DNA of 64,000 nt from JBMNGG01 sp050949705 (GTDB lineage Bacteria; Bacillota; Thermosediminibacteria; Thermosediminibacterales; Tepidanaerobacteraceae). Position numbers and translations under genes: made by a program. This document shows, piece by piece, positions 47,629 to 57,700 of this stretch. Under the pieces are notes generated by a model, which was given only the letters and a program-made list of their open reading frames with translations, was not told the origin of the DNA and searched no databases. Numbering within the stretch: the stretch's first letter is position 1; each line of letters begins with the position of its first letter. Location: assembly GCA_050949705.1 (NCBI GenBank), contig JBMNGG010000003.1, positions 348,780 to 412,779 on the forward strand, given 5' to 3'.

Positions 47629-47681
47629 AGGGCCGGACTGAAATTTCAGGGGCCCTCCACTGCCGACTGACTGAAGCAGTG
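47629..47681 (+). promoter_or_regulatory. Two consecutive hairpins between the rod genes
   Basis: AGGGCC/GGCCCT (47629-47656) encloses the palindrome CTGAAATTTCAG; a second stem CACTGC/GCAGTG spans 47658-47681. Neither is followed by a T run. The second lies just before the GAGGAGG site of the next gene, so it could affect processing or translation. Function unknown. Confidence 0.4.
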
Positions 47682-47701
47682 AAAAATGAGGAGGGATAAC
47701 T

Positions 47702-48514
47702 ATGATGCGGGCACTATGGAGTGCCAGTGCTGGCATGAAGGCACAGCAGATGAATGTAGATATTACATCTAATAATCTGGCTAATGTCAATACTACGGGT
47801 TTTAAAAAAAGCCGTGCCGAATTTAAAGATTTATTATACGAGACCATAAGGCGGCCAGATGACCCCATATTGTTGTATGGTGAAGCAGCTCCTGTGGGTA
47901 TTCAGGTAGGTCATGGTGTAAGAATTTCAGCCACAACACGAGATTTTACCGAAGGAAACGTCCAGCCTACAGACAATCCTTTAGATGTGGCTATACAGGG
48001 ACAAGGCTTTTTCATGGTAGAAAGACCTGATGGAACCTTGGCTTTTACTAGAGATGGCTCTTTTAAGATATCTGTAGATGGAACTGACAAATATCTGGTA
48101 ACAGCTGAAGGTTATTATGTGTTAAGTAATGACGAAAGTTACATAACAATTCCTGAAGAATACACGGATCTAGGCATTTCCGCTGATGGCATAATGAGCG
48201 GTCGAAATGCAGACGGCACTATAGAAGAACTTGGGCAGATAGGCCTTGTAAAATTCTTAAACCCCGAAGGTCTTTTAGCCGTTGGCAACAACTTTTTTGA
48301 AGAAACCGCAGCATCTGGAGAATATGTGCCAAAACAAGATGTATCAGATCCCGGATATGGGACAATGCTTCAAGGCTTTCTAGAAATGTCTAATGTTCAG
48401 GTTGTAGAAGAAATGGTCAATCTTATAGTAGCCCAAAGAGCTTATGAGGTAAATACCAAAGCAGTTCAGACTTCTGACGAAATGCTGGCACAAGCGAACA
48501 ATTTGCGGCGTTAG
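47702..48514 (+). CDS. flgG: Flagellar basal-body rod protein FlgG-like (FlhP)
   Basis: This 270-residue distal-rod-type protein has SAGMKAQQMNVDITSNNLANVNTTGFKKSRAEF at the N-terminus, the GFFMVERPDGTLAFTRDGSF centre and VEEMVNLIVAQRAYEVNTKAVQTSDEML at the end, typical of FlgG. In Bacillus the equivalent gene is flhP; the symbol follows family resemblance. GAGGAGGG precedes ATG. Confidence 0.92.
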   Translation: MMRALWSASAGMKAQQMNVDITSNNLANVNTTGFKKSRAEFKDLLYETIRRPDDPILLYGEAAPVGIQVGHGVRISATTRDFTEGNVQPTDNPLDVAIQGQGFFMVERPDGTLAFTRDGSFKISVDGTDKYLVTAEGYYVLSNDESYITIPEEYTDLGISADGIMSGRNADGTIEELGQIGLVKFLNPEGLLAVGNNFFEETAASGEYVPKQDVSDPGYGTMLQGFLEMSNVQVVEEMVNLIVAQRAYEVNTKAVQTSDEMLAQANNLRR

Positions 48515-48525
48515 GAGGCTAAGAA

Positions 48526-48828
48526 TTGGGCATAATAGAAAATAACAAAGGGATTCCCCGCGATTATCAAATTAAGGCATCAATGAATAAAAATCAGACT
48601 AATGAGCGAGAACTTAAAGAAGTTTGTCAGCAATTTGAATCAATTTTATTAAGCTACATGCTAAAATCAATGAGAAATACCGTGCCTGATGGAGGCCTGT
48701 TTGATAGGGGAGTAACTTTTGATTTAGTTCAGTCAATGCATGATGAAGCAATGGCTGAAGAGATATCAAAAAGCGGGGGAATTGGATTAGCTAATCAGTT
48801 GTATGAACAGCTTTCAAAATATATTTAA
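48526..48828 (+). CDS. Rod-binding protein (FlgJ N-terminal-like)
   Basis: This 100-residue protein has ELKEVCQQFESILLSYMLKSMRNTVPDGGLFDRG, the signature of the FlgJ rod-binding domain without the muramidase half. TTG 48526 follows GGAGGC, 11 bases after the FlgG-like stop. It probably acts as a rod cap or chaperone. Confidence 0.88.
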   Translation: MGIIENNKGIPRDYQIKASMNKNQTNERELKEVCQQFESILLSYMLKSMRNTVPDGGLFDRGVTFDLVQSMHDEAMAEEISKSGGIGLANQLYEQLSKYI

Positions 48829-48837
48829 AAGATGCTT

Positions 48838-48877
48838 AAATAAAGGGACGGTCATATGGCTCGTTCCTTTATTTTAT
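48838..48877 (+). terminator. Terminator after the rod genes
   Basis: AAATAAAGGGACG pairs with CGTTCCTTTATTT and is followed by a short T-rich tail. Confidence 0.8.
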
Positions 48878-48923
48878 TATATACTAAGAACTTCTCAAAA
48901 CTAATTAAAAGGGATGATTTAGA

Positions 48924-49352
48924 ATGTTAGATATTGAAGAAATAAAAAAGATAATACCCCATAGATATCCTTTTTTATTTGTAGATAGGATATTGGAGCT
49001 AGAAGAAGGTAAGAGAGCAGTTGGTATTAAAAATGTTACTGCAAATGAAAAATTTTTTCAAGGTCATTTTCCTGAAAAACCGGTAATGCCGGGAGTACTT
49101 ATCGTAGAAGCTCTAGCACAAGTGGGAGCATGTGCTGTTTTAAGTTCTGAGGATAACCGTGGAAAATTAGTTCTGTTTGCAGGTATTGACAGTATGAGGT
49201 TTAAGCGTCAAGTAATTCCTGGTGATCAGCTTAAGCTTGAAGTAGAGCTAACAACAATGAAAGGTTCGATTGGGAAAGGTAATGCCAGGGCAACTGTAAA
49301 TGGAAAAATAGCTGCAAGAGGAACTATAATGTTTGCAGTTGTAGATAAATAA
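48924..49352 (+). CDS. fabZ: 3-hydroxyacyl-ACP dehydratase FabZ
   Basis: This 142-residue hot-dog-fold dehydratase has [13 protein letters not shown], the catalytic His in [23 protein letters not shown] (with the Glu), and [12 protein letters not shown]. It works in the elongation cycle of fatty-acid synthesis. In Bacillus it also follows flhO-flhP. The ribosome site is AAAAGGGATG. Confidence 0.95.
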   Translation: MLDIEEIKKIIPHRYPFLFVDRILELEEGKRAVGIKNVTANEKFFQGHFPEKPVMPGVLIVEALAQVGACAVLSSEDNRGKLVLFAGIDSMRFKRQVIPGDQLKLEVELTTMKGSIGKGNARATVNGKIAARGTIMFAVVDK

Positions 49353-49428
49353 AATCTATCGGATAAATCATTAACCAAGGGACAAAATATTCTTAAGGTG
49401 TTTTTAGAAAGGCATATGAGGTGAGTAT

Positions 49429-50325
49429 ATGATTCATTCGAGAACCTTAAGAATATTTTTTGTTTTTATTATGGTTTTGTTTTTTACTTTCTTCTGTAAT
49501 GCATTAACAGGGTGTTCCAGAAAACCAGCAAAATCACCTTCTAAGAATCAGGGCTCCGAAAAAAAAGAATCACAAGCTTTGATAAGACTCCAAACGGATA
49601 TAGAGTCAGTTTTAAAAGAATACGAAAAAGTATATTTGGCTCAAACTGCTCCACCACCTCAATCTCCTCAGCAATCCCAAGAATCGAACAAACAAGAACA
49701 GCAACAGAGCGATAGTAAAAATAGTGGTCAGAGTGAGAAGGGTGAAAAAGGAGGGCAAGAAGGAGACTCTGAAAAACAACAATCATCAGGAGGCGGGCAA
49801 ACTGAAAAAAAGGCCGATTGGCCTAAGCTGGAACAGGATATAGCCAAAATCCATGAACAATGGAACAACTTCCAGTCTGAAGCAATAAAAAGTGGTGCAT
49901 CTCTTGAAATGATAGATGATTTTAGCAACACACTTAATCACTTAACAATGACCATAACTAGACAGGAATTATATGAAGGGCTTATAACAATAACAAATCT
50001 TTACGATAAAACCATAGATATTGAAAAATTGTTTAAAACCAAGACCCCTCCAGATATAAAAAAGATTTTATACTACGGCAGACTAGCTACTTATAATATC
50101 TTAAATAATGATGAAATAGGAGCAAAAGAATCTATTAATAATGCTTTTACGGCTTGGTATACAGTAAAACCACAGGTAGAAGATACAACTAAAAGCAGCA
50201 ATGCTGAATTTTCCCTTAGGGAACTTGAACAAGCTATTACGGAAAAAGATCCCAATTTAATCAAGATTAAGGCTCAAATCTGTGAAAAGAAAATTCGAGA
50301 TTTGATGGAGTCAATGGAAAAGTAG
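49429..50325 (+). CDS. Putative lipoprotein of unknown function
   Basis: This 298-residue protein starts with a hydrophobic signal ending in a lipobox (NALTGC, Cys29). Residues about 65-125 are low complexity (Gln, Ser, Glu, Lys, Gly), resembling a flexible linker. The C-terminal half is helical (EQDIAKIHEQWNNFQSEAIKSG, FSNTLNHLTMTITRQELYEGL) and has no recognised domain. It is probably a surface-exposed helical lipoprotein. The ribosome site is GAGGTGAG. Confidence 0.75.
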   Translation: MIHSRTLRIFFVFIMVLFFTFFCNALTGCSRKPAKSPSKNQGSEKKESQALIRLQTDIESVLKEYEKVYLAQTAPPPQSPQQSQESNKQEQQQSDSKNSGQSEKGEKGGQEGDSEKQQSSGGGQTEKKADWPKLEQDIAKIHEQWNNFQSEAIKSGASLEMIDDFSNTLNHLTMTITRQELYEGLITITNLYDKTIDIEKLFKTKTPPDIKKILYYGRLATYNILNNDEIGAKESINNAFTAWYTVKPQVEDTTKSSNAEFSLRELEQAITEKDPNLIKIKAQICEKKIRDLMESMEK

Positions 50326-50356
50326 GAGGTAAGTGAAAAATCACTTACCTCCTACT
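50321..50356. terminator. Palindrome overlapping the lipoprotein stop codon
   Basis: AGTAGGAGGTAAGTGA and TCACTTACCTCCTACT form a perfect 16-base stem with a four-A loop, including the stop codon. The T tail is short (CGTTTTA), so it is a weak or bidirectional terminator at best. Confidence 0.5.
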
Positions 50357-50557
50357 CGTTTTAGCTCAATGTCCTTTAAAACTAACTGACAAAAAAGATT
50401 AATAAAACGAGAAACCAACAATAAAAAGGAAATTTGCAGTAAAATATTAGGTTTTTTTAAAATAATATAACAAAGACCGGTTTATTGCCCATCAATTGTG
50501 ATATTATAGTATTGAATGAAAATTTTGCTAATTATATCAAGGGCTGGGGGGAAAACT

Positions 50558-51553
50558 ATGGCGAGGCGCCCAAATCAAAAACTAAAAGTTCTCTACCTTT
50601 TAAAAATACTCTTTGAAAACACTGATGAAGAAAATGCCATGACAGTAAAAGAAATGATATCAGAACTTGACAAATATGGCATTCCTGCAGAAAGGAAGTC
50701 CATCTACGATGATTTAGAAGCCCTGCAGTTTTTTGGGTTTGACATAGTTTCGAGGAGGACCAGAACAACAGAATACTTCATAGCAAATCGGTTTTTTCAG
50801 TTAGCCGAATTAAAACTATTGGTAGATGCTGTTCAATGTTCAAAATTTATTACTTGTAAGAAAAGTGAGGAGCTAATAAACAAGCTTTCAGGCTTAACTA
50901 GCAAACATAAGGCAAAACTTCTTCAGCGTCAAGTATATGTAGCAGACCGTGTAAAGACAATGAATGAAAGTATCTACTATAATGTAGACAGGATTCATAT
51001 GGCTATTTCACAAAATAAGCAAATTGCATTTAGATATTTCCAATATACCGTAGATAAGAAAAAAAAGTTTCGAAAAGACGGTAAAAGATACGTGACGAGC
51101 CCGTATGCTCTTTCATGGGATAACGAAAACTATTACCTAATAACATTTTCGGAAAAATATCACGATTTTACCCATTATCGAGTAGACAAGATGAGTGATA
51201 TCGAAATCACTAATGAGCCACGAGTCAAACTGCCAGATCATTTGGAGTTCAACATTGCTGGGTATTCAAAAAAGGTTTTTAGCATGTTTGGCGGCGAAGA
51301 GGAAACCGTAAAAATGCAATTCGACAACTCACTGGTAAATGTGGTTATAGACCGTTTCGGCAAAGATGTTTACATAGAAAAGGCCGATGAGAACAGTTTT
51401 ATAATGAAGGCAGAAGTCGTTGTTAGTCCTACATTTCTCTCATGGGTGTTTCAATTCGGCGATAAAGTAAAGATTTTAGATCCGGAAGATGTAGTATCTA
51501 AATATAAGCAATACTTAACAGATACTATAAGCATATATAAAAATATTTCATAA
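50558..51553 (+). CDS. WYL-domain transcriptional regulator
   Basis: The ATG at 50558 follows GGGGGGAAA; the frame from 50516 has no better start. The 331-residue protein has an N-terminal winged HTH (VKEMISELDKYGIPAERKSIYDDLEALQFFG), a middle WYL domain (AFRYFQYTVDKKKKFRKDGKRYVTSPYALSWDNENYYLITFSE) and a C-terminal WCX-like extension. Such proteins sense ligands, often nucleic-acid-related, but the target is unknown. It precedes the giant surface protein locus on the same strand and could control it (inference). Confidence 0.88.
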   Translation: MARRPNQKLKVLYLLKILFENTDEENAMTVKEMISELDKYGIPAERKSIYDDLEALQFFGFDIVSRRTRTTEYFIANRFFQLAELKLLVDAVQCSKFITCKKSEELINKLSGLTSKHKAKLLQRQVYVADRVKTMNESIYYNVDRIHMAISQNKQIAFRYFQYTVDKKKKFRKDGKRYVTSPYALSWDNENYYLITFSEKYHDFTHYRVDKMSDIEITNEPRVKLPDHLEFNIAGYSKKVFSMFGGEEETVKMQFDNSLVNVVIDRFGKDVYIEKADENSFIMKAEVVVSPTFLSWVFQFGDKVKILDPEDVVSKYKQYLTDTISIYKNIS

Positions 51554-51563
51554 AAAGTTGAAA

Positions 51564-51592
51564 TCGACAAATATTTAATCTTGTGGTATTAT
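51564..51592 (+). promoter_or_regulatory. Possible promoter of the SLH surface protein locus
   Basis: TCGACA at 51564-51569 and TATTAT at 51587-51592, with a 17-base spacer, imply a leader of more than 200 bases before the ATG at 51809. A 25-codon frame with its own AAAGGAGTGG site (51692-51769) lies in this leader. Confidence 0.4.
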
Positions 51593-51849
51593 TATCTATA
51601 ATTAGTAAAGTTATACCATACTACTAAATATCTAGATTCATAAATATAAACCTATAGAACTAATTAGTTTAAATCAAAATAAAGGAGTGGTGTGTATATT
51701 TTTTATCAACTTGGAAAGAAAGGAGGGTACAGCTATATTACAACAAAGTTATTAGACTCCAATTATTAGTCATCACTTGATTTAAGAGAAGGAGGAGAGT
51801 GGGACTAGATGAGTAGAAAAGTTAGATACTGGGTGAGCTAATTGTAACT

Positions 51850-52428
51850 TTGGTATTCTGTCTAGGGCTTTTTGTTCCCGTAGCAACTGCTCAGGCAGCT
51901 GCTGAGTTAAACGATATCAGTGACCACTGGGCAGAAGACACAATAACCAAGTGGATACAGCAAGGTCTTATCACCGGATACACGGATGGAACATTTAGAC
52001 CGGACAAAAGCATAACCAGAGCAGAGTTTATGACTCTAGTCAACAAAGCCTTTGAATTTAACGAAAAGGCAGCAATAGGATTTTCCGATGTTGCACCAAA
52101 TGATTGGTTCTATGATGAGATAGCAAAAGCAGTAAAGGCCGGCTACATATCTGGTTATCAAGACGGCACAGCAAAACCGAATCAGGAAATAAGCCGTCAA
52201 GAAGCGGCAGTAGCACTTTGTAAGGCTTTAAACCTGGAACTGCAAAATAATGTAGATCAGTTTGCAGATAAAGACTCCATCCCAAACTGGAGCAGACCAT
52301 ATATCGGTGCACTGGCCGCTAAAGGATACATGGGAGGATATCCAGACGGAACCTTTAGGCCGGAAAGACACATAACCAGAGCAGAAACAGTCACAATGCT
52401 TGACAATGCCTTAAAGCCCTCGCCATAA
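51850..52428 (+). CDS. SLH-domain segment of the surface protein (three SLH repeats)
   Basis: This open piece starts inside the signal peptide (VFCLGLFVPVATAQA cleavage region) and contains three SLH domains: NDISDHWAEDTITKWIQQGL with YTDGTFRPDKSITRAEF; FSDVAPNDWFYDEIAKAVKAG with ISRQEA; and WSRPYIGALAAKGY with YPDGTFRPERHITRAET. SLH domains bind pyruvylated secondary wall polymers, anchoring the protein to the wall. The real start is ATG 51809, one frame away (MSRKVR). At 52423 the frame stops within CCCTCGCC; one extra C there would let it run on as ITYDEPGIYGP. Confidence 0.85.
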   Translation: MVFCLGLFVPVATAQAAAELNDISDHWAEDTITKWIQQGLITGYTDGTFRPDKSITRAEFMTLVNKAFEFNEKAAIGFSDVAPNDWFYDEIAKAVKAGYISGYQDGTAKPNQEISRQEAAVALCKALNLELQNNVDQFADKDSIPNWSRPYIGALAAKGYMGGYPDGTFRPERHITRAETVTMLDNALKPSP

Positions 52429-52514
52429 CATACGACGAGCCGGGAATTTACGGACCAAAAGAAGGCATTGAAACAATTTCCAAAGATGTTGCCATAAATG
52501 TTCCCGGGATAACA

Positions 52515-53729
52515 TTGAGAAACATGGTAATAGAAGGCAACTTGTATCTAAATGAAGGTATCGGCGAAGGAGATGTAACTTTAGAAAATGTAACAGTAAA
52601 AGGGATAACCACAGTCCGCGGAGGCGGAAAGGACAGTATCCATCTCGTCAACTTTACATGTGAAGAAGTAATTGTCGTCAAAGTTGGGGGCAAAATTAGA
52701 ATAGTTGCTTCAGGCAACACTGATATCAGCGAGCTAAAACTTCAGTCTGGGGCTCATGTAGAAGGAAAGGGCATTGAAACAATAACTATACTTAAAGACG
52801 GAGAAGACATAGTCTTAGACGGCGATTTCGAAGAAGTTATTGTAGATGCCGATGTAAAAGTAGAAGTTTTAGAAGGCACAACAATTAACAACCTCAAAAT
52901 CAACACTAAAGCCGAAGTGAACCTATCCAGTGACGCAACCGTAAAAGATCTAACCATCGAAGCAGCAGCAACAATTACCGGCAAAGGCACCATAGAATAT
53001 GCCGAAATCAACGCCGATGGTGCAGAACTAGAAATGAAACCTAAAAAATATGATATTGCAGAAGACGCTACTGCAAAGATTGCAGGTAAAGAAGTAAAGG
53101 GAGAAGATAAGAAAACCTCCGGCGGTGGTGGAGGCGGCGGAGGAAGTAGACCTTCAGTAATAAATGTGAAATCAGTTACATTAGATAAAAAAACAGTAAC
53201 ATTGGCAGTTTATGAAGCAGTCTACCATAATAGTAAAAAAACCCTTACTGCTACAATAGAACCTAAAAATGCTACAAATAAAAAAGTAACATGGAGTTCA
53301 AGTGATAAAAGTATAGCAACTGTCACACCAAATGGTTTAAAAGCCACAGTGAAGGCAATAAGTAAAGGAAAAGCTAAAATTAAGGTTAAAACTGAAGATG
53401 GTGGAAAAACAGCTACTTGCGAAGTGAAAGTGAAAGTGGTTGGTGATGAAATACCAGTTATTCCCGTAAGTGCTATTAGTGTGACAACAGAGCCAAGTGA
53501 TGTTAGCAATTTACCAAATGATGGAGAAGTTAAGGTAGAATTATCAACATCAACTAGTGGTGCAAGCATTTACTATACATTGGATGGTTCAACGCCGACA
53601 AAAGATTCGACATTGTATGAAGGGCCATTTACTGTAACTTCACCGGGAGATGAGGGAGGAACGGTTACAGTAAAGGCTATTGGAATTAGGTCAGGTTACA
53701 ATGATTCGGCAGTTGCTACAAAGAAATAA
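52515..53729 (+). CDS. Beta-helix, Big_2 and chitobiase-C-like segment of the surface protein
   Basis: The frame is already open from about 52425 (ITYDEPGIYGPKEGIETI). Residues up to about Lys172 form short repeating strands (TLENVTVKGITTVRGG, NNLKINTKAEVNL) like a right-handed beta-helix. A run of nine Gly follows (TSGGGGGGGGGSRP), then a Big_2 immunoglobulin-like domain (VKSVTLDKKTVTLAV, WSSSDKSIATVTPNG) and a chitobiase/hexosaminidase C-terminal-like domain (SGASIYYTLDGSTPTKDSTLYEGPF). It stops at 53727-53729, but another frame continues (AAVQDPEVTGQIKIISVEPN). Confidence 0.8.
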   Translation: MRNMVIEGNLYLNEGIGEGDVTLENVTVKGITTVRGGGKDSIHLVNFTCEEVIVVKVGGKIRIVASGNTDISELKLQSGAHVEGKGIETITILKDGEDIVLDGDFEEVIVDADVKVEVLEGTTINNLKINTKAEVNLSSDATVKDLTIEAAATITGKGTIEYAEINADGAELEMKPKKYDIAEDATAKIAGKEVKGEDKKTSGGGGGGGGSRPSVINVKSVTLDKKTVTLAVYEAVYHNSKKTLTATIEPKNATNKKVTWSSSDKSIATVTPNGLKATVKAISKGKAKIKVKTEDGGKTATCEVKVKVVGDEIPVIPVSAISVTTEPSDVSNLPNDGEVKVELSTSTSGASIYYTLDGSTPTKDSTLYEGPFTVTSPGDEGGTVTVKAIGIRSGYNDSAVATKK

Positions 53730-53871
53730 AGTTTAAGGCAGCTGTGCAAGATCCTGAAGTCACAGGACAAATTAAAATTATAAGTGTAGAACCAAATAAA
53801 AATTTAGAGCCAGGTGAAGAAATTGTATTTACTGTAGAAGTAGAATATGAGTTTGATGGAATTGATGAGCA

Positions 53872-54219
53872 GTGCTATATATAGGCTTTAATTCAGGAGA
53901 TGAAATAGAAACTTATATTCTAATTGATGAAGCGGACTTTATTGTTACAGAAAAAAATGGTAGACATATATTTGTAGTTAATGCGGAAGTCAAAGATTGG
54001 GAAGAAGAAGGAAACTTTGAGGTATATGTGAATATATCGGAGTATCCACATCCCGATGAATGGACACCACTTGATGATTATACTGAGATATTACATGTAA
54101 AATCATCAGAAGAACCAACACCAATCGAAGCCAACTTTGTTTCTACTGGTGATGTAGGCATAGCTCCAGATACAGCGGAGATGCAGCAGGTAAGATTTAT
54201 GCTGAATACAAGCTGGTAG
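53872..54219 (+). CDS. Small open piece of the surface protein
   Basis: Two overlapping frames here (53738-53881 and 53872-54219) together encode one plausible Ig-like module, EPNKNLEPGEEIVFTVEVEY continuing as GFNSGDEIETYILIDEADFIV. The second ends with ANFVSTGDVGIAPDTA, the start of the STGDVGIAPDTA module found intact at 57061. The TATA-rich junction at 53870 lacks one base relative to a continuous frame. As a stand-alone gene it would have no ribosome site. Confidence 0.5.
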   Translation: MLYIGFNSGDEIETYILIDEADFIVTEKNGRHIFVVNAEVKDWEEEGNFEVYVNISEYPHPDEWTPLDDYTEILHVKSSEEPTPIEANFVSTGDVGIAPDTAEMQQVRFMLNTSW

Positions 54220-54710
54220 CAAATGAAGAAGATATTTCCTTAGCTGCAAGCAATGTAGGGTACATCAAAGTAAAAGTTGGCGAAGATGGGGAATGGAAAG
54301 ACCTGACCGCTAATACCGATGCAAGACTCTTATGGTTCAACGTAGAAGCAGATCAAGGAGTGCGCTACTACGAAGTAAAGACTAAATGCTGGTGACGTAT
54401 ATACCGCCACCTTAGACTGGGCTGAAGAAATAAATGAAGTAGAATTCGACAGCAACCGGTAGAGAAGGAACTAGACCTGGCACCGACGATACTTATGTAG
54501 AATACGAGATTAAGGTAAATGACGAAAGACTATCCTTAGAAGAAGGCGACGTTAAACTCATCGCCCAAGAAGTCAGAAGGCGAGTGGGTTAGAGCTAGAC
54601 ACCAAACACAGACGACACCTTATGGTTCAAGAAAGATAAAGCAACCGGAACCTATTACTTCTTCGTAGTAACCAGTGACGATGGGCAATGTATAAGGCAA
54701 CGCTTGACAT
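54120..54710 (+). repeat. Indel-damaged copy of the 57061-57653 module pair
   Basis: Base-by-base reading shows that this stretch is homologous to 57064-57650 (STGDVGIAPDTA ... TLWFNVEA ... GVRYYEVKT ... PGT-DTYVEY ... TLWF). It contains single-base changes of frame near 54176, 54395, 54450, 54570-54600 and 54680. The intact copy provides a direct ruler for each indel. Confidence 0.8.
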
Positions 54711-57700
54711 ATGAAGCAGCCTGTAGAAGAAGTAACAAGAACAGCAGCTCCAACCCAAGATCCTGGGAATACAGGTGGGGATCTTGAGTATAACTTTGCA
54801 GACGGCACATTAACAATCAGCGGAACGATAGCAGATATTCCTGAATCAACAAATCCAGCTGGTGTAACAGCAAAATGGATCGGCGTGAACATTCCTAAGC
54901 CGACAACAGATGTGGCTGATGCAGGAACAATTCATCTGACCATTAAAGAAGCAGGTAAAGAACCTGTTGTTCATGAGAGCGTAAGCTATGGTGAAGGCGA
55001 CCCATTCTTGTACTACTTTGGAGCTCAAGCAGGTGGTAGAAGCATAACTCTAGAGATAGTATGGAATGGAAAGCACAAAGAGACTTTAGTAATTGAATAT
55101 GTAGATACAACTGAGCCTGAGCCGGAAGTAAAAGGCAGCATCGCCTGGGATCCTGGTAAGACAGGCGGCGATGACCTAACTGTAAGCGTTGAAGGTAACA
55201 CCATCACCTTTGACGGTAACATTGAATGGTATCCGGCAGACCCGGACGTGGGCAGAAATGAAGCCGGTAACCGTGTAGGTGTCCAGATCACCGCACCGGA
55301 AGGCTTTGACGCCTCTGGAGCCGTTGTGACAATCGGAGATAAAACTTACGACGATCTGTTTACTGCCGAGAAGAACTACTTCTGGTGGTATCCGTTGGTA
55401 AGTGAAGCTGGAGAGACATTCACCGCCACTGTGAAGTGGAATGATGAATCGACTCAGGTGTTCACCGTAAAGATTAGTGAAGAGGCAAGTCTGGCAGACG
55501 CTCCGGCTGAGCCGGTGAAAGGCAGCATCGCCTGGGATCCTGGTAAGACAGGCGGCGATGACCTAACTGTAAGCGTTGAAGGTAACACCATCACCTTTGA
55601 CGGTAACATTGAATGGTATCCGGCAGACCCGGACGTGGGCAGAAATGAAGCCGGTAACCGTGTAGGTGTCCAGATCACCGCACCGGAAGGCTTTGACGCC
55701 TCTGGAGCCGTTGTGACAATCGGAGATAAAACTTACGACGATCTGTTTACTGCCGAGAAGAACTACTTCTGGTGGTATCCGTTGGTAAGTGAAGCTGGAG
55801 AGACATTCACCGCCACTGTGAAGTGGAATGATGAATCGACTCAGGTGTTCACCGTAAAGATTAGTGAAGAGGCAAGTCTGGCAGACGCTCCGGCTGAGCC
55901 GGTGAAAGGCAGCATCGCCTGGGATCCTGGTAAGACAGGCGGCGATGACCTAACTGTAAGCGTTGAAGGTAACACCATCACCTTTGACGGTAACATTGAA
56001 TGGTATCCGGCAGACCCGGACGTGGGCAGAAATGAAGCCGGTAACCGTGTAGGTGTCCAGATCACCGCACCGGAAGGCTTTGACGCCTCTGGAGCCGTTG
56101 TGACAATCGGAGATAAAACTTACGACGATCTGTTTACTGCCGAGAAGAACTACTTCTGGTGGTATCCGTTGGTAAGTGAAGCTGGAGAGACATTCACCGC
56201 CACTGTGAAGTGGAATGATGAATCGACTCAGGTGTTCACCGTAAAGATTAGTGAAGAGGCAAGTCTGGCAGACGCTCCGGCTGAGCCGGTGAAAGGCAGC
56301 ATCGCCTGGGATCCTGGTAAGACAGGCGGCGATGACCTAACTGTAAGCGTTGAAGGTAACACCATCACCTTTGACGGTAACATTGAATGGTATCCGGCAG
56401 ACCCGGACGTGGGCAGAAATGAAGCCGGTAACCGTGTAGGTGTCCAGATCACCGCACCGGAAGGCTTTGACGCCTCTGGAGCCGTTGTGACAATCGGAGA
56501 TAAAACTTACGACGATCTGTTTACTGCCGAGAAGAACTACTTCTGGTGGTATCCGTTGGTAAGTGAAGCTGGAGAGACATTCACCGCCACTGTGAAGTGG
56601 AATGATGAATCGACTCAGGTGTTCACCGTAAAGATTAGTGAAGAGGCAAGTCTGGCAGACGCTCCGGCTGAGCCGGTGAAAGGCAGCATCGCCTGGGATC
56701 CTGGTAAGACAGGCGGCGATGACCTAACTGTAAGCGTTGAAGGTAACACCATCACCTTTGACGGTAACATTGAATGGTATCCGGCAGACCCGGACGTGGG
56801 CAGAAATGAAGCCGGTAACCGTGTAGGTGTCCAGATCACCGCACCGGAAGGCTTTGACGCCTCTGGAGCCGTTGTGACAATCGGAGATAAAACTTACGAC
56901 GATCTGTTTACTGCCGAGAAGAACTACTTCTGGTGGTATCCGTTGGTAAGTGAAGCTGGAGAGACATTCACCGCCACTGTGAAGTGGAATGAAGCATCAG
57001 AGCAAACATTCACCGTAAAGATAGCTGATACAGCAACACTAGAGAAAGCACCTGTAGAAGAAGTAGAAGCCGACTTTATTTCCACTGGTGATGTAGGCAT
57101 AGCTCCAGATACGGCAGGAGATGCAGCAGGTAAGATCTATGCTGAATACAAAATGGTAGCAGAAGGGAAAGACATCTCCTTAGCTGAAGGCAATGTAGAG
57201 TATATCAAAGTAAAAGTTGGCGAAGATGGAGAATGGAAAGACTTAACCGCTAATACTGACAAAACCTTATGGTTCAACGTAGAAGCAGAACAAGGAGTGC
57301 GCTACTACGAAGTTAAGACAAAAGATGGCAAGGTATATACAGCAACCTTGAATTGGGATAAAGAAATTAATACAACAGCTACATGGGAAGCAACTGGCAA
57401 GGAAGGCATTAGGCCTGGTACCGAAGACACCTATGTAGAGTACAAATTAATGGATGGTGAAAACCAAGTATCTCTTAAGATTGGCGACGTTAAACTGATT
57501 GCCAGCAAAGAGGGAGAAAAATGGGTAGAGTTAGAGCCCAATACTGATGAGACCTTATGGTTTAACAAAGCCCACGAAACTGGAAGCTATGATTTCTTTA
57601 TAGTAACCAGTGACGGGACAATGTATAAGGTAACATTGGATTGGGTCGAGACCATCGCTGCAGCTGTAGACTACAAGGCGGTTTGGAATGAAAGCAGAGG

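Noticed and set aside
51692..51769. A 25-codon frame with its own AAAGGAGTGG site in the leader of the surface protein gene
   Set aside because: It could be a leader peptide, but nothing in its sequence is recognisable and no stem-loop attenuator follows, so it is not called as a gene.
55025..56839. Evenly spaced minus-strand open frames across the 387-bp array
   Set aside because: They are the antisense shadow of the repeat unit, recur at exactly the repeat period and have no ribosome sites.
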